A stretch of 64,000 nt of DNA from Sweltsa coloradensis. Lineage: Eukaryota; Arthropoda; Insecta; Plecoptera; Chloroperlidae. The stretch lies in assembly GCA_024449915.1 (NCBI GenBank), contig JAMZAV010000895.1:158243-222242 (forward strand), written 5' to 3'. Of this stretch, positions 37,451 to 49,629 are shown piece by piece. Numbering within the stretch: the first letter of the stretch is position 1; each line of letters opens with the position of its first letter. Made by a program: the position numbers and the translations under genes. Under the pieces are notes generated by a model that saw only the letters and a program-made list of their open reading frames with translations, made no database searches and was not told where the DNA came from.

Positions 37451-39595
37451 CATATCGTTGAGCTTTGTTTGTCGTGAACACATCTCAAACAACATTCTAC
37501 TAGTAGCTCAAATGTAATGTAACAGTTTTGATTTTGATTCCATTCAAAGACGGTTCAACCAATACTCACAAATGCGAAGAGATGAAGGACTTATTCGATT
37601 TCTCATCATATTGATGGCTATTTATATAATTATAGTCCGAGAAAGATAGCATTAAAATTTACAGTGTGAATGGGGTCGGGCAATTTTTAGGGGGTGGGTG
37701 GGGGTGGGGGACATAACTTTAATATCAGCCATTACATTGGAAATCTATGGTAATACTGGATAAAATAAGCCATATCAAAGTGCAAGTTCAATGCTCACAA
37801 TTTAATGTACACAATCATTTCATGGTTGATATTTTCTCAGACTCGTTTACCAAACCATCGTGTGAAACCTCAAATAGTATACATCTTATCTTACATTGTG
37901 ATATGGATATCTTTTATTATTTTATACCATTTTATATCCTATCTATGCGATAGATATCTTGACAAAGCATTTCGTTGTAAATTATTCTTTGAAAATAGCG
38001 TTATTTCTAATTTTATCATCACATTGGCTTCTAAACGGTAACACATAGATCACCAACCTTCGAACAAGTGTATTGTTACTATGTGGGGCGTAGACTGTAG
38101 ACCCCCAACGCCAGTACACCGTGCGGTCGTATGGAGGATCTCGTCACAAACCCATTACAAAGCTCTCATGTAATCCACACACTCGTCTTTTATCATCGAG
38201 ATCCACCTCAAAAGAAAACTCTGATGCAATATCATAGAAGATCAAAGCGACTTAATCTGTTAACCTTTTTTCATCGACGTGAAAGAAGTTTGCCAGTGGT
38301 TTGCCAGTGGCTGGCGGCTACCGGCTGTCGGCTGGCGGGTGGGTACTGGCGCGAACGTGGCGAGCCTAATCTGATCAGTGCACTGTCCGAGCGGTATTGG
38401 ATGAGACGGGCAGGCAGGGATGTCTTCTAGCGAAGCCGAGCGCTGTGATGAAGAGAGACGCGCTATTTCACGGACCGATAAATGTTACCATTCCGTCACA
38501 ATCTTACAGCAGTGTAGACTTGAGTAATACATCTCTGTCGGCATAGAATGGTATCTTCAAGTTCTAAGGCATCGTTCTTAAGTTCTATGTATTGTTGGGG
38601 TACACAATAGCTCCATGTTATGGAAAACAGGAGTGTAACAATATGCACAGCCACGCCTAACCCTACTCTGCAGAGACGAGAGAGCCGGCAAGTGATCTGT
38701 TAAGTGTCGTATTGTGACATGGAACATAGGTTTAATGAGTTTGGGGTTGCCTCTTTTCAGTTTTCAAGTAATCGATATTCACAGTGTACATGTGTGCGTG
38801 TTTATGTTTTAATTTGTAAACCGAGATTCACAGTGTATGTGTGTGTGTGTATTAATTTGTAAACCGAGATTTATGGCTTAACGTTCACCTGTTTTCAGTT
38901 TAGCGTAGAATCGGTATTAATTCGTGTTCTCGATTACATTTTTAATGAGCAACAGTTTTTCAGGCCTCGTTTCGTAACGGGTACTCAAAGGGAATCTGTC
39001 AAAATATAACACGTCATTTACTTGATCAAACGTATTCTACGCAAATTCAAAGAAAATTTAAAACCTCTTGATATTCCGCTCGAAATTGCAAAACTACGAT
39101 TTAACTTATGAAGGTCGACATGTTTGAGAAGAAAATAAAGTTTTGAAACAGGGTTAATAAAAAAAAAACTCCCCAATTTTATGTTCGTAATATATACATT
39201 TCAGCTATTTGTCTTCAACAAAAGAATAGTGAATGTATTGAAACATCAGATACATGTGACGTGGTGGTACAATGGACAACCTTCTGCAAATGTGAAGAAC
39301 ATTAACCCAAATACTATGGGTTACTATCATAAACTACGACCACAAACAAGAAATATGTTTGTTGAAATATGAATGTGAATGTGATTTCAATTGTTGACCT
39401 ATACCTACAAATATGTTATTTTGTAATTTAAATTAATTAAACTGATGTGAGATTGTGAGTTGAATTGTGCAAATAATTTTGCTTTTTAAATTAACGTCAA
39501 CGTTAGTCTGAGAGGAAATGTTAAATCTACGTATGAAACATGTTCATTACATATAATAGATCAATCATGTTTTTCGTGGGAAGCCAGCTGTAGGG
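37451..39595. other. Non-coding stretch with a GC-rich patch at 38.3 kb
   Basis: 38285-38420 is GC-rich (CTGGCGGCTACCGGCTGTCG and similar), flanked by a doubled TTTGCCAGTGG. The overlapping frame has no domain or convincing splice sites. It could be a 5' untranslated exon or a promoter island of a gene outside the window, but nothing in the sequence proves this. Confidence 0.35.
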
Positions 39596-39599
39596 TCGT

Positions 39600-39840
39600 T
39601 CTACACAACAGTTCAAACCCGGTAAGAACCTCTTTAGCTGTCTAACTAGGTTATTTTGGTGTTCAGGTGATTTCTCCTAGGGAATGTCTTATGGCTGCTT
39701 TCGGGCTGCTTGAGAAAACTGAATCCTGAGCATTCGCCTGAAGAAAACCTTGAAAGAATCTCTCAAAGGATTGCCGTTGGTGGGATTTAATTCGTGACCT
39801 GCCGATCGAGTTACGCACTAGCTACAATGGTCGTTTATTT
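39600..39840 (-). mobile_element. tRNA-derived SINE, family A, copy 4
   Basis: On the minus strand an A-box-like TAGCTAGTGCG and a decayed B box (CACGAATTAAATCCC) are followed by CCAACGGCAATCCTTTGAGA, CAAGGTTTTCTTCAGGCGAA, and CTCAAGCAGCCCGAAAGCAG. These are in family order. The mutated B box makes this copy unlikely to be transcribed by pol III. Confidence 0.6.
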
Positions 39841-39844
39841 TAGA

Positions 39845-41260
39845 GTTAAAATCACCGTGAGTGTATTTCTGAACGATTAAAACAATCCGTTCGATTTATC
39901 AACGATCAACAAGCTAAGCTCAAAATACACGAGAAACAAAATAAAACAAACACGGTTTTAATGCAGCATATTGGTCCACCACGTTCAAACCAATATTATG
40001 TTTTGTTAGAGCTTTTTGCTATCACAACGAACGTGTTTCATAGGAATCATTCCGGAATCAAATTATGTAAAACTACATTCTACGTGAGTGCATCAAAGAT
40101 TGAAATATGATTCTAGGTCATAGTGATAATTCTCAATTGTTCTTTGAGAGGATAAAGAATTATACACACTTGGGTAAAATGTATTTACATTTTTTCTTCC
40201 GTCAATTGAAAGTTGAAATAAATTATCATTTGAAACATACTTTACTAGTCCCTCAACTTTATTGTGGTAAAGCATTAACATGGATAGGATCATAGCTCTA
40301 TAAGCCTGACGGGACGTTTGAGTCCCACTGCTCCTGAGCACATAGAGCTATCGCACGTTCACATAGGATAATATTTACGCCTCGTACATAATTTTTAAAC
40401 TCTTTTGGTGTAAAAAATGAAAAAGGTGGAATTATGAAAATAATTTATAAAAATCCAAAACGATAATAACTTTGCCATTTTTTATCCGATTTTCATTTTT
40501 TTTCAAAATTAATAAAGATGCTTGTTCTTGAACTAAAATCTTTTTAAAAATAGAAAAAGTTGGAAATAGCGGTACATATTCAAAATCAAAAATTTTCCCC
40601 CAAAAAATCTAAAATACTAAAAAGAAAAAAGTTTCAAACAAAATTTCTTATTGGGCATGTTTGTTTGATGAAAATGTAAAGAAAACAATATATTTTCTAA
40701 TTTCTTCTAGGTGCAGGGATGAAAATGTTAATTAATAATTGGTAATAAGTTACGACACTTTTAAATCTGTATACTAGCAAGAAATAATCATGTTGATTTG
40801 ACTTCCGCGCAGATTGTCCATACACTATGTTCGTGACGTATTCACCACAGGGAGTCAGTTCTTTGTCCGTCTACATGGCTCTATGTAAATAATACAGACT
40901 CAATACAGCGAACATGCAAGGAGCAGAATCCAGCAACACGTGAAATACAAGCTACAGACTGCATGAGTTGCAACAATCCCGACAACATTTCTACTTACTC
41001 GTTGACTTTTTTATTAATTTGGACTTGGAGTATCGATAAATAATGTATCCTCATTTTTACGGCTATGCATGTAATGTATTCACAGCAAAATTGTTAATGA
41101 CTTTGTTAAAATGAAAAATATATTAGGGCAGGTATTATACGACTTTATTTTTTCAACAAATCTTTCATTTATGTTTCGTTATGCTATTTGAATTTTGGAT
41201 AGTAATAAATATTTCATTTAACAGCTGTATTTTTGCACCAATACACGGATAGATTATTGT
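39845..41260. other. Non-coding stretch with an old AT-rich repeat
   Basis: 40420-40640 has the A/T-run texture of an old interspersed repeat (ACTTTGCCATTTTTTATCCG). I cannot find a second copy here to confirm it. No coding signal. Confidence 0.4.
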
Positions 41261-41264
41261 GGTG

Positions 41265-41676
41265 TTCATTGAATATTGCTTAACGTCTCATATTAATGCA
41301 CTTTGGCTATTCGAGACGATGAGTGGTGATAGCTGAGGATGAAGTATGAACAGAAGGGAGGAGGGGAAACCCGGTACCGGCACGTAGCCCACTCTTTTCG
41401 AAAAGTACCAAAGGAACAAACGGCTTTACGTCCCATCCGAAAGTACGGTGTAACCTTGACATTCATAAATGTTCCTCCACTAACCCGGACTGCCGAGCAG
41501 ACGTCGAGGAGAACGAAGCCGTTACACTAGCTCTCGAACCCTCCATCTGCTCTAGCCAGCGGTATACGTGAGTTTCAGGGCAGAGCGGTCACCCACTCTA
41601 CTCCTGACCACGTCCGATTCTGCTTAACTTCGGTATTCGAGGGAACCGGTTAAACGACCTCGGCTAAACCGCTGGC
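41265..41676 (-). mobile_element. 5S-rRNA-derived SINE
   Basis: On the minus strand 41676-41555 (122 nt) is a 5S rRNA-like domain. Its ends form a 9-bp terminal helix (GCCAGCGGT with ACCGCTGGC). It contains ACCGAAGTTAAGCAG (box A region, 41621-41630) and GTGGGTGACCGC (box C region, 41585-41596). About 290 bp of unrelated body follows, including GGGACGTAAAGCCGTTTGTT. The tail GTCTCGAATAGCC...GAGACGTTAAGCAA is shared with 29.3 kb. A 5S head fused to a body with a dispersed tail is the SINE3 architecture. A simple 5S pseudogene would not have the shared tail. It encodes no protein. Confidence 0.8.
41555..41676 (-). pseudogene. 5S rRNA-like head of the SINE
   Basis: Length (122 nt) and terminal helix match a full 5S fold. 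The internal promoter elements are recognisable. The loop and helix II-III region (41640-41665) is diverged, and the ending lacks the T run of a functional pol III terminator. So it is not a working ribosomal RNA gene. Confidence 0.75.
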
Positions 41677-41679
41677 TAT

Positions 41680-42235
41680 TACGCTGTCAAGTAAAATTAT
41701 TAGTAGACTTATAAACTACTCAAATAATTAAAATACTAGTTTTAATATGTCAATTATAGAAGCAGACAATTTGCCAGGTTTATAGTGTTAGTAATTATTA
41801 ATCAACCTCACCTACTGTAATAAGGTTTCACCATTATAATCTGATAGTATATATTGCTGTTCGGAGATTCATTGGCAATTATACTTTATATTGAATTGCA
41901 CTACATTATTTATGTGTTACAACATTATCAAGTGGTCTAATTATAGGTCAGAATCTTCCGTCCTATACAAACGATAAAATATTCTAACAGCTTATTATGT
42001 TAGAAAACATATACATTATTTATCTATTCAACTAGAAAGCTGACCTTCAAAATGTAAAATATTGTCACAACCACTTGTTGATTGTGGTAGTGGGGGGGTG
42101 TTATATGAATGAGCATAGTTATAATAATTAAGTTGGGTTGATTTGTGTAGATAGAACTTAAAAATATTTATATAAAAAATCAATAATGACGTTATTTTCT
42201 TTTCGGTATTTTGTAATTGTTTTGGATTTTGACAA
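41680..42235. other. Non-coding stretch, nothing recognised
   Basis: AT-rich sequence between the 5S-derived SINE and the satellite array. No feature seen. Confidence 0.4.
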
Positions 42236-42239
42236 ATAA

Positions 42240-43925
42240 AAATGTATTGAATCCGGATTGTGCGCATTGCTGTTTGTTGAGGTATGTGCGCTATTTGCGC
42301 ATCAGTCTTAAATTTTGGTACAATTTTCATCAGATAGAACACCACTATTTACTTTTGTAACCGAGTGTACAATTGTTCGTGGCGTCTAATTCGTCTAGCT
42401 CAGTTAGTTAGGTAAGCTGCATCTACACCTGTTATATTGCGCTAGTGCGCATCAGTCTTATTTGCTTAACAGCTGCCAATCAGATAGACTACCAGTTATT
42501 TTGGTTACGAGTGTACAATGTAGATTCCGTGGCTCATAGATTCTCTAGCTCAGTAAGTAGGTATGCTTGCATCCACTGTATATGCAGTGCGCATCAGTCT
42601 TATTTGCTTAACAGCTGCCAATCAGATAGAACACCACTATTTACTTTTGTAACCGAGTGTACAATGTAAGTCCGTGCTCATAGTTCTATAGCTCGTAGTA
42701 GGGTAAGTCTTTCATCTCACCTGTATATTGCTAGTGCCATCAGCTTATTTGCTTTACAGGACAGTGCCAATCAGATAGAACTCCATTTACTTTTGTAACC
42801 GAGTGTACGATGTTAGACTACCTGTTCATAGATTCTCTAGTCATAAGAAGGGTAAGTCTTGCATCTCACCGTTATATTGTCTTAGTCGCATCCCGCTTAT
42901 TGCTTAACATGTGCCAATCAGATAGAACCCACTATTTACTTGTAAGCCAGTGTATCAAGTAGATTCCGTGCCATAGGATTCTCTAGTCTCAGTAAGAAGG
43001 GTAAGTCCTTGATCTCACCTTATATTGCGCTAGTCTGCGAAGTTCTATTTGCTTAATCACTGGGCCATCAGATAGAACACACTATTTACTTCTGTAACCA
43101 GTTACATGTACTGTTCTTGGCTCATGTCTCTGTCTATTAGTTAGGGTACAGTCTTGAACCCATTACTTTTGTTATAATTGCCGGCTAGTTCTCTCATCAT
43201 AGTGTCTTGCACGCTGTGTAATCAGATAGAACCCACTATTATTTTGTAACGGATCTACAATGTAATTCAGTGCTCAAGATTCGTCTGAAGTATAGAAGTA
43301 GGGTAAGTCTTGAGCATTTTATTTTTTTGACGGCTAGTAGCGCATGAGTCTTTTTTCAATACTGCAACAGCATAGAACACACATTTACTTTTTGTACGAG
43401 GTGTACAATGTAGATTCCGTGGCTCATAATCCTTATCAAAGTAGATAAGTTCATTCACCTGTTTATATTGGCTATGCGGCATCACTTATTTTTCTTAACA
43501 GCTGCCAATAGATATGAACCCACTATTTAGCTTTAAAAAGATGTACAAACATTAAGTTCCAAATAGTTTCTTGCTAGTAAAAGTAGGGTAAGTTGCATAC
43601 AAAACCTGTTTATATTCCAGTGCGCACAGTCAATGCTTACAGCTGAATCAATTAGAACACACTATTTACTTTTGAACCGAGGAAATTTAAGATTCCGCCA
43701 TAGATTCTCTAGCTCAGTAAGTAGGGTAAGTCTTGCATCTCACCTGTTATATTGCGCTAGTGCGCATCAGTCTTATTTGCTTAACAGCTGCCAATCAGAT
43801 AGAACACCACTATTTACTTTTGTAACCGAGTGTACAATGTAGATTCCAGGGACACATACGATTCTCTAGCCATGTAAGTAGGATAGTCCTTGCATTCACT
43901 GTTATATTGCGCTATAACTAGTATT
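42240..43925 (+). repeat. Satellite array, about 150-bp unit, about 11 copies
   Basis: The anchor CAGATAGAACACCACTATTT or a variant recurs near 42331, 42480, 42620, 42771, 42918, 43069, 43222, 43371, 43510, 43650 and 43796. The unit includes TGTAACCGAGTGTACAATGT, ATTCTCTAGCTCAGTAAGTA, TTATATTGCGCTAGTGCGCA and TTTGCTTAACAGCTGCCAAT. The copies around 42.6 and 43.7-43.85 kb are almost identical. The copies between differ mainly by one-base gains and losses. Short frames in it (such as 43633-43842) are produced by the repeat. Confidence 0.92.
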
Positions 43926-43929
43926 TGTT

Positions 43930-45950
43930 TACCTGTAATGAGCTTATTAACCCCCCTATTTGTAACAGCGTCTAGGAGAAACATTCCACCCACCGATATT
44001 AATTAAACTTAGATCGTCTGTTTTCTTTGATGCGCCTACATAGAAACAAACGAAATGAACTGAAGAGATGCAAATAAATTGGGTTCTGTCTTGCAAAGAT
44101 ATTGTGAGTAGTGATCTGATAGACATATGAAATACGGTTTTCAAATATCAACGTATTCGATTTATTTTCTGATTTCGTGTTCTGTTCACTACGGTCCACG
44201 CCTTTCAAAAGCTATTATATTCGAATCGACATCTTATATTGCTTTCTAAATGCATTGTAACCTTGTTAAAGACACTCGCATCAACCTAATACTGACAAAG
44301 TCAAGAATCAAATCGAATTTGGAATATGAAGTTATACTAGAAAATAATTCGGCGCATGCAATGTGTAATATGTGAGGTACTTTCAGTATTCATTTTGGCT
44401 GCCTTTTTTTGTTTAGAATCTTTTTTGTACCATGTTCGTCGTCTGCTTCTTGGTCTTGTTCGTCAATAATGCACATGCAGTTTCGCTGATAAGTTTGTGT
44501 GTTTGGGGTGTCTGATTTTAACATCTTACACGATTCAACGCAATTGCAACCCTCTCTAGCCTCAAGGGGGGTTTAGCACTGGAACAAGAATGACAATTTA
44601 CTCAGTCTAGGATGTTTAAAACCTTCAGCACAGGCAGTTTGGTAGGCGTTTATACGTTAAAACATAATATATAGGAAAATAACATAGAATGATGTTTTAA
44701 ATACATTATGTTTCATAGGTGTATGCTATTTGTTGGTGTTTAATATTATTGAATAAAATTTATGGAGGGTGGTGTTTCTTAGAATCAAATACATAAATCT
44801 AACACATTAATTTTTTATATTGCTCTTCTTTATCTCGTGTACTTTTCTAGCATTTCCCTATCCTAGCTCGCCTCGGCATGACGAAAAAAACAGACTCTCC
44901 TGTCCGATTCACGTAAGAAATACCCTTCGCATCAAGCTTTACTTTAAAAAATCACTTTTAGCATCAAGCAGGTAATGCAAAAATACGATATGTGACAATC
45001 ACCTACAAAGGTGGACCGTCTTGATAACAATAATTGAATGTAATTTTAGACAAAATAAAACTTATTTTTGAAATCGGCACTATTTTCTAACCATTGATTT
45101 TCTAATAATGAAATTAGCATCTCCTCTATTTTCTAGCCCGGGTTACGACTGCGTTTATCCCCAATCAAGCATAGTTAGAAGAATTATGACTTATCTGTGC
45201 AATAATACGTCTAATCAGTCTCTATCTACACCCTGTTCGTTGTAATTGGCCCGATTTAGAGAAATGGTAATTGCGCTTCAAGCTATATTCATGTGATTGT
45301 GATTTAGCGGCTCTGGCTCCAATTCTTCTCCCTTCTCTGATGACCTCAATAGATTTTTTCGATGCTGCAATTATAAAAACGCCGAAAGTACCGTTATTCG
45401 TATTAAATTTCATGAGAACAAAAACTTTTGCATTTCAAACTTGTGCCCGTTATCTGTGAAGGCTCGTTAACTTTGCAAGTACCGTCATCGACACAAGCCT
45501 CACATTTTCGTAATTTACTAAAACGTTTTGCAACAAATTGCTAAATTTTTACCCATCACACACACAATTGTTAATAATTTCTTAACTTTTTTAATTGGCC
45601 GGATATCAACATCGATGAATCGATTTATAATCAATGTTTGGAGTTATTTTGGACGTTTATGTATTTGGAATGTAATCGTTGTGTTAGTTATTACAATGAC
45701 CTTAAAGCGGCATTATGGAAAACCATGTAATCAAACGTAATAAATTAAATGATTTTTTTAAATCTCCGCTTTAAAAGTTTAAAATTTTCTACGGTACAAT
45801 ATTTTCATATTCTAATGCAACGTTGTTGGCTCGCCACAAATGAACACAATTGAATTGAGTAATTAAACTAAAAATGATATGTCAATTACTTCGATGACAA
45901 TTACTTGAATTACGATGTCAATGTGAGAGTGACGATTTCAATAGTCTTTT
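43930..45950. other. Non-coding stretch, nothing recognised
   Basis: No supported exon, RNA gene or repeat. Confidence 0.4.
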
Positions 45951-45957
45951 AAACAGA

Positions 45958-46043
45958 TGTACACCATCGGGCATAAGTAAATCAAGTGATCTAGTTGCAT
46001 CTACTACACACAGCCCTTGATATACTTTTGTTCGAGGGTGTAC
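45958..46043 (+). mobile_element. Miniature hairpin element, copy 2
   Basis: TGTACACCATCGGGCATAAG near the left end mirrors CTTTTGTTCGAGGGTGTACG at the right end. The centre GCATCTACTACA aligns with the reverse complement of 34824-34905. The two copies are in opposite orientation. No target duplication could be fixed. Confidence 0.68.
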
Positions 46044-46044
46044 G

Positions 46045-47077
46045 TTTGTTTTACTACGTCATAAAGTGATACATGACATACATGATCAGAAAAAAATACA
46101 AAGGCTCCAATACCTTAAACAAATATAAAGTCAAAGCTTATAAATGAAAAACAATTAAATAATAATGAATGCACAGATACGAGGCAATCAGTATACGTTC
46201 GTGTAAAGCATTTAAACACTTGTTATTCTATACATTCGTGGAGCGATGTCCTCGAAGATGACTGATACAATAGTTTTAATCAAACTTGAATGCCTATTTT
46301 TAAGAGCTTTATTATTTTAATCTTGTAAACCAGCTGATATTATCACTAGTACCACAGTTGTGCATTCAATAGGGCTCCAATACTTAAACACAATAAAACT
46401 GTGCTGGCTAGAGTTGATCAAGCAGGTTATTATCGGATATTAAATCGTAAACTGCAATGACAACTGTTTCATAAGAACATCTACATTGGTGCAAATAGGT
46501 CATGCTAAACTTTTTACACCGATCATTGTTTTATATGAAAATATCATTACCGTTACATCGCAATTGTCAGTTTGTTACATATTTAACGCCCCGACCGTTC
46601 GTTCTCTTCACATTATGTTACGATTAGAATTATAAATCAATCAAATTACATCGTGATGTGCTTGATATTTGAACGTTGTATTTTGATGGGATTAAATCCA
46701 ATCACACCCATGTTAATGTACCTAATAACACAGTATTACAAATTGTCGTGCGTGATTTGATAGGCTATTATTAACGTATCATCTCGTATAGAAGGGAATA
46801 CATTATAAACATTTATAATGTAATGTACAATATCTGTTAGTACCAACTTTTCTATTATAACACATTTTAAAACATCACAGACAAATTCTTAAAAATGATG
46901 AGCATAAAGTTACAACCTAGACCAATTAAAAGTTTGTTTCTTATAAAGTAGGAGTTTAAAGCAACAGCCTCATTACTTCCGATCTCACTAAGAAGGAAGG
47001 CTGTGTAAGCTCGAACTTGTACCTTTAAAAGCTCTTATTGGTTAAGTGGTTTGATGTAAAACTTACACGTATTAATC

Positions 47078-47080
<3 letters not shown>
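46045..47080. other. Non-coding stretch, nothing recognised
   Basis: AT-rich sequence without a supported feature. Confidence 0.4.
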
Positions 47081-47081
<1 letters not shown>

Positions 47082-47116
<35 letters not shown>

Positions 47117-47140
47117 ATCTCTCTCTCGTTCTCTCTCTCA
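47082..47140 (+). repeat. (CT)n microsatellite
   Basis: CT dinucleotides from 47082, interrupted once by TTTTTAT and once by CGTT. Confidence 0.95.
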
Positions 47141-47224
47141 TCCAGTGATATTGAGCAGGCGAAACTTACAGACTAACTCCTATTTTCAATTGAAGCTTGC
47201 CTGCATTGTATCAGGAGAATGCTT

Positions 47225-48392
47225 CGTTAAAACGCAAAGGCTGTGATCTAAAGAGCTTGTGGAGTTGTAGGCCTACTCGACATAATACTCTCCCTGGATC
47301 ATCTAACAATGACGTGCATTGGTATCACTGACTTCTCTCATTGAATGATGTTTGCATACTTCGCATTGCAGCAAGTCACTATCAATGACAAGAAAAGTGC
47401 AGGGACAAATGCAATCTCCCTGTCTTGCTGTGATCTAAAGAGCTTGTGGAGTTGTAGGCCTACTTGACATAATACTCTCCCTGGATCATCTAACAATGAC
47501 GTGCATTGGTATCACTGACTTCTCTCATTGAATGATGTTTGCATACTTCGCATTGCAGCAAGTCGCCTTTTTTTTATATTAGAGTCTAACAGTAAAATGT
47601 TTTGTGCAGGGACAAATGCAATCTCCCTGTCTTGCTGTGATCTAAAGAGCTTGTGGAGTTGTAGGCCTACTCGACATAATAGTCCCCCTGGATCATCTAA
47701 CAATGACGTGCATTGGTATCACTGGCTTCTCTCATTGAATGATGTTTGCATACTTTGCATTGCAGCAAGACGCTATCAATGACAAGAAAAGTGCAAGGAC
47801 AAATGCAATATACCTGTCTTGCTGTGATCTAAAGAGCTTGTGGAGTTGTAGGCCTACTCGACATAATAGTCCCACTGGATCATCTAACAATGACGTGCAT
47901 TGGTATCACTGGCTTCTCTCATTGAATGATGTTTGCATACTTTGCATTGCAGCAAGTCACTATCAATGACAAGAAAAGTGCAGGGACAAATGCAATCTAC
48001 CTGTCTTGCTGTGATCTAAAGAGCTTGTGGAGTTGTAGGCCTACTCGACATAATAGTCCCCTGGATCATCTAACAATGACGTGCATTGGCATCACTGGCT
48101 TCTCTCATTGAATGATGTTTGCACACTTTGCATTGCAGCAGGTCACTATCAATGACAAGAAAAGTGCAGGGACAAATGCAATATACCTGTCTTGCTGTGA
48201 TCTAAAGAGCTTGTGGAGTTGTAGGCCTACTTGACATAATAGTCCCCTGGATCATCTAACAATGACGTGCATTGGTATCACTGGCTTCTCTCATTGAATG
48301 ATGTTTGCATACATTGCATTGCAGAAAATCGTCATTAATGACAAGAAAAGTGCAGGGACAAAAAATTTAATCTACCTGTCTTGCTGTAATCG
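47225..48392 (+). repeat. 187-bp tandem array, 6 copies plus a partial
   Basis: CTGTGATCTAAAGAGCTTGT starts at about 47241, 47428, 47635, 47822, 48009 and 48195, giving spacings of 187, 207, 187, 187 and 186. The unit also contains GTTGTAGGCCTACTCGACAT and TGACGTGCATTGGTATCACT. Unit two to three carries a 20-bp gain where the CACTATCAATGACAAGAAAA segment is replaced by T-rich sequence (47566-47605). Because 187 is not a multiple of three, the similar 61-84 codon frames inside are repeat by-products. The units are 95% or more alike by eye, so the array is young or homogenised. Confidence 0.93.
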
Positions 48393-48399
48393 CCTGTGA

Positions 48400-49195
48400 T
48401 TAAAAAGGCTGCAGATTAACTGTTGACATTGAGCTGAGATTACAAAGAGTTGATTACTAATGACGGGAGGAAATTGAAAGACTCGATCTATAGAAATTAT
48501 ACGGAACATGGTTGCAACTCAGATCAAGGACTGGATTGATTTGAAAACGTGGTACAGGACGCAGACATCGTTTATAGAGAGATCAATTAACCCTAGGGGA
48601 TTAGCTAGAGGCTGAACAGTCGCTTGTCTCGCATTTATTATTCTATCACAGTCTTTATGAAGACTTTTCTCGACGCCAAAATGAGTTTTCACATTATGTT
48701 TGTACAATAGAAGTTACAGAGTCACACCATATAGCCAGATCATAAATATCTTTGATTTATATTTAATTTGGTTGAATAATATTCTCTCTGTTGCGACTTT
48801 CGGAAAATTAAGCGTTTGCAATGTTACTCCAAAAGTATATAAATATTAGTTCACAAGTTATAAATATAAATATTGTCTTCTTATAATGTATGATTATATT
48901 TTACAGGTACACTTATCTTTGGCTATGGAATGAAAGATTTTTAAATATGCATGTTCCTTGCGTCGAACTTTTAATTTTTTATGACGCTTGTTCTTATTTA
49001 TCGTGCGATTTGAGTATTAACGTTATCACTACGCTTATTCCTGCTATCAAATTCTTTTTGTTAAGGTACCGAGAATATAAATATTCAACTTTCCGTAGGT
49101 CTCACGCCACAATAAAAAAAATGTCGATCGGAGGTCGTACGCAGTTTTTATCGTGAGACGAAACACACGCACAGACGGACGGCAGAACGGAATAG
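48400..49195. other. Non-coding stretch, end of an old repeat
   Basis: 49105-49195 contains ATGTCGATCGGAGGTCGTAC, TCGTGAGACG and an ACAGACGGACGG tract, related to the segment at 37.38 kb. The rest is plain AT-rich sequence. Confidence 0.4.
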
Positions 49196-49202
49196 AGACC
49201 CT

Positions 49203-49627
49203 CAATGATATTAGTTATAGTAGGCTAGATCCTCAGACATTGGTCCACTTCCGTGACAAATTTGAAGCCATCTTGAAAAAGGGTAGTTTGCATGTTAAGT
49301 AGATAGGAGCGATTTGTAGCTTTAATATATTTAAAGATGGCTGTCAGGTTGACAGGTGAGCATATAAGCCATTAATACCTAATGATTACTAAATTCCCTT
49401 TTGCAATAACGTCTTATTGTTTCTGTTAGTGCATTCCCATGCTGCACAAGCTAAAACCATATCAAACAATCCAGTTAAATACTTTTTTGCTTTAAAAAAG
49501 CACAAATAAAAACGACAAATCGCCATTTTGAAAAGGTTAGATGGACGCTTCAATTTGGTACGTTTGCGCCTCTGCGGACGTATTGGAGACTGGGGATCTA
49601 GCCTACTATAGATGTTAAATATCATTG
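49203..49627. mobile_element. Terminal-inverted-repeat DNA transposon, short copy
   Basis: The left end CAATGATATTAG...TATAGTAGGCTAGATCC and right end GGGATCTAGCCTACTATAGA...ATATCATTG match the termini of 31432-32465. Shared subterminal blocks include GATTTGTAGC, AAGATGGCTGTCAGGTTGAC, CATTCCCATGCTGCAC and GCTTCAATTTGGTA. About 600 bp of the long copy's interior is absent, so this is an internal-deletion derivative. I find no target duplication, so the flanks have probably been altered. Confidence 0.78.
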
Positions 49628-49629
49628 GT

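Noticed and set aside
41555..41676. Functional 5S rRNA gene
   Set aside because: Helix II-III region is diverged, there is no T-run terminator, and a SINE body follows directly.
42240..43925. CRISPR-like regular array
   Set aside because: Units are about 150 bp and repeated along their whole length with no unique spacers. The window is eukaryotic.
47528..48111. Series of similar short proteins of 61-84 residues in tandem, like a small gene family
   Set aside because: They follow the 187-bp repeat, whose length is not a multiple of three. Frames shift between units and there is no start context or conserved product.
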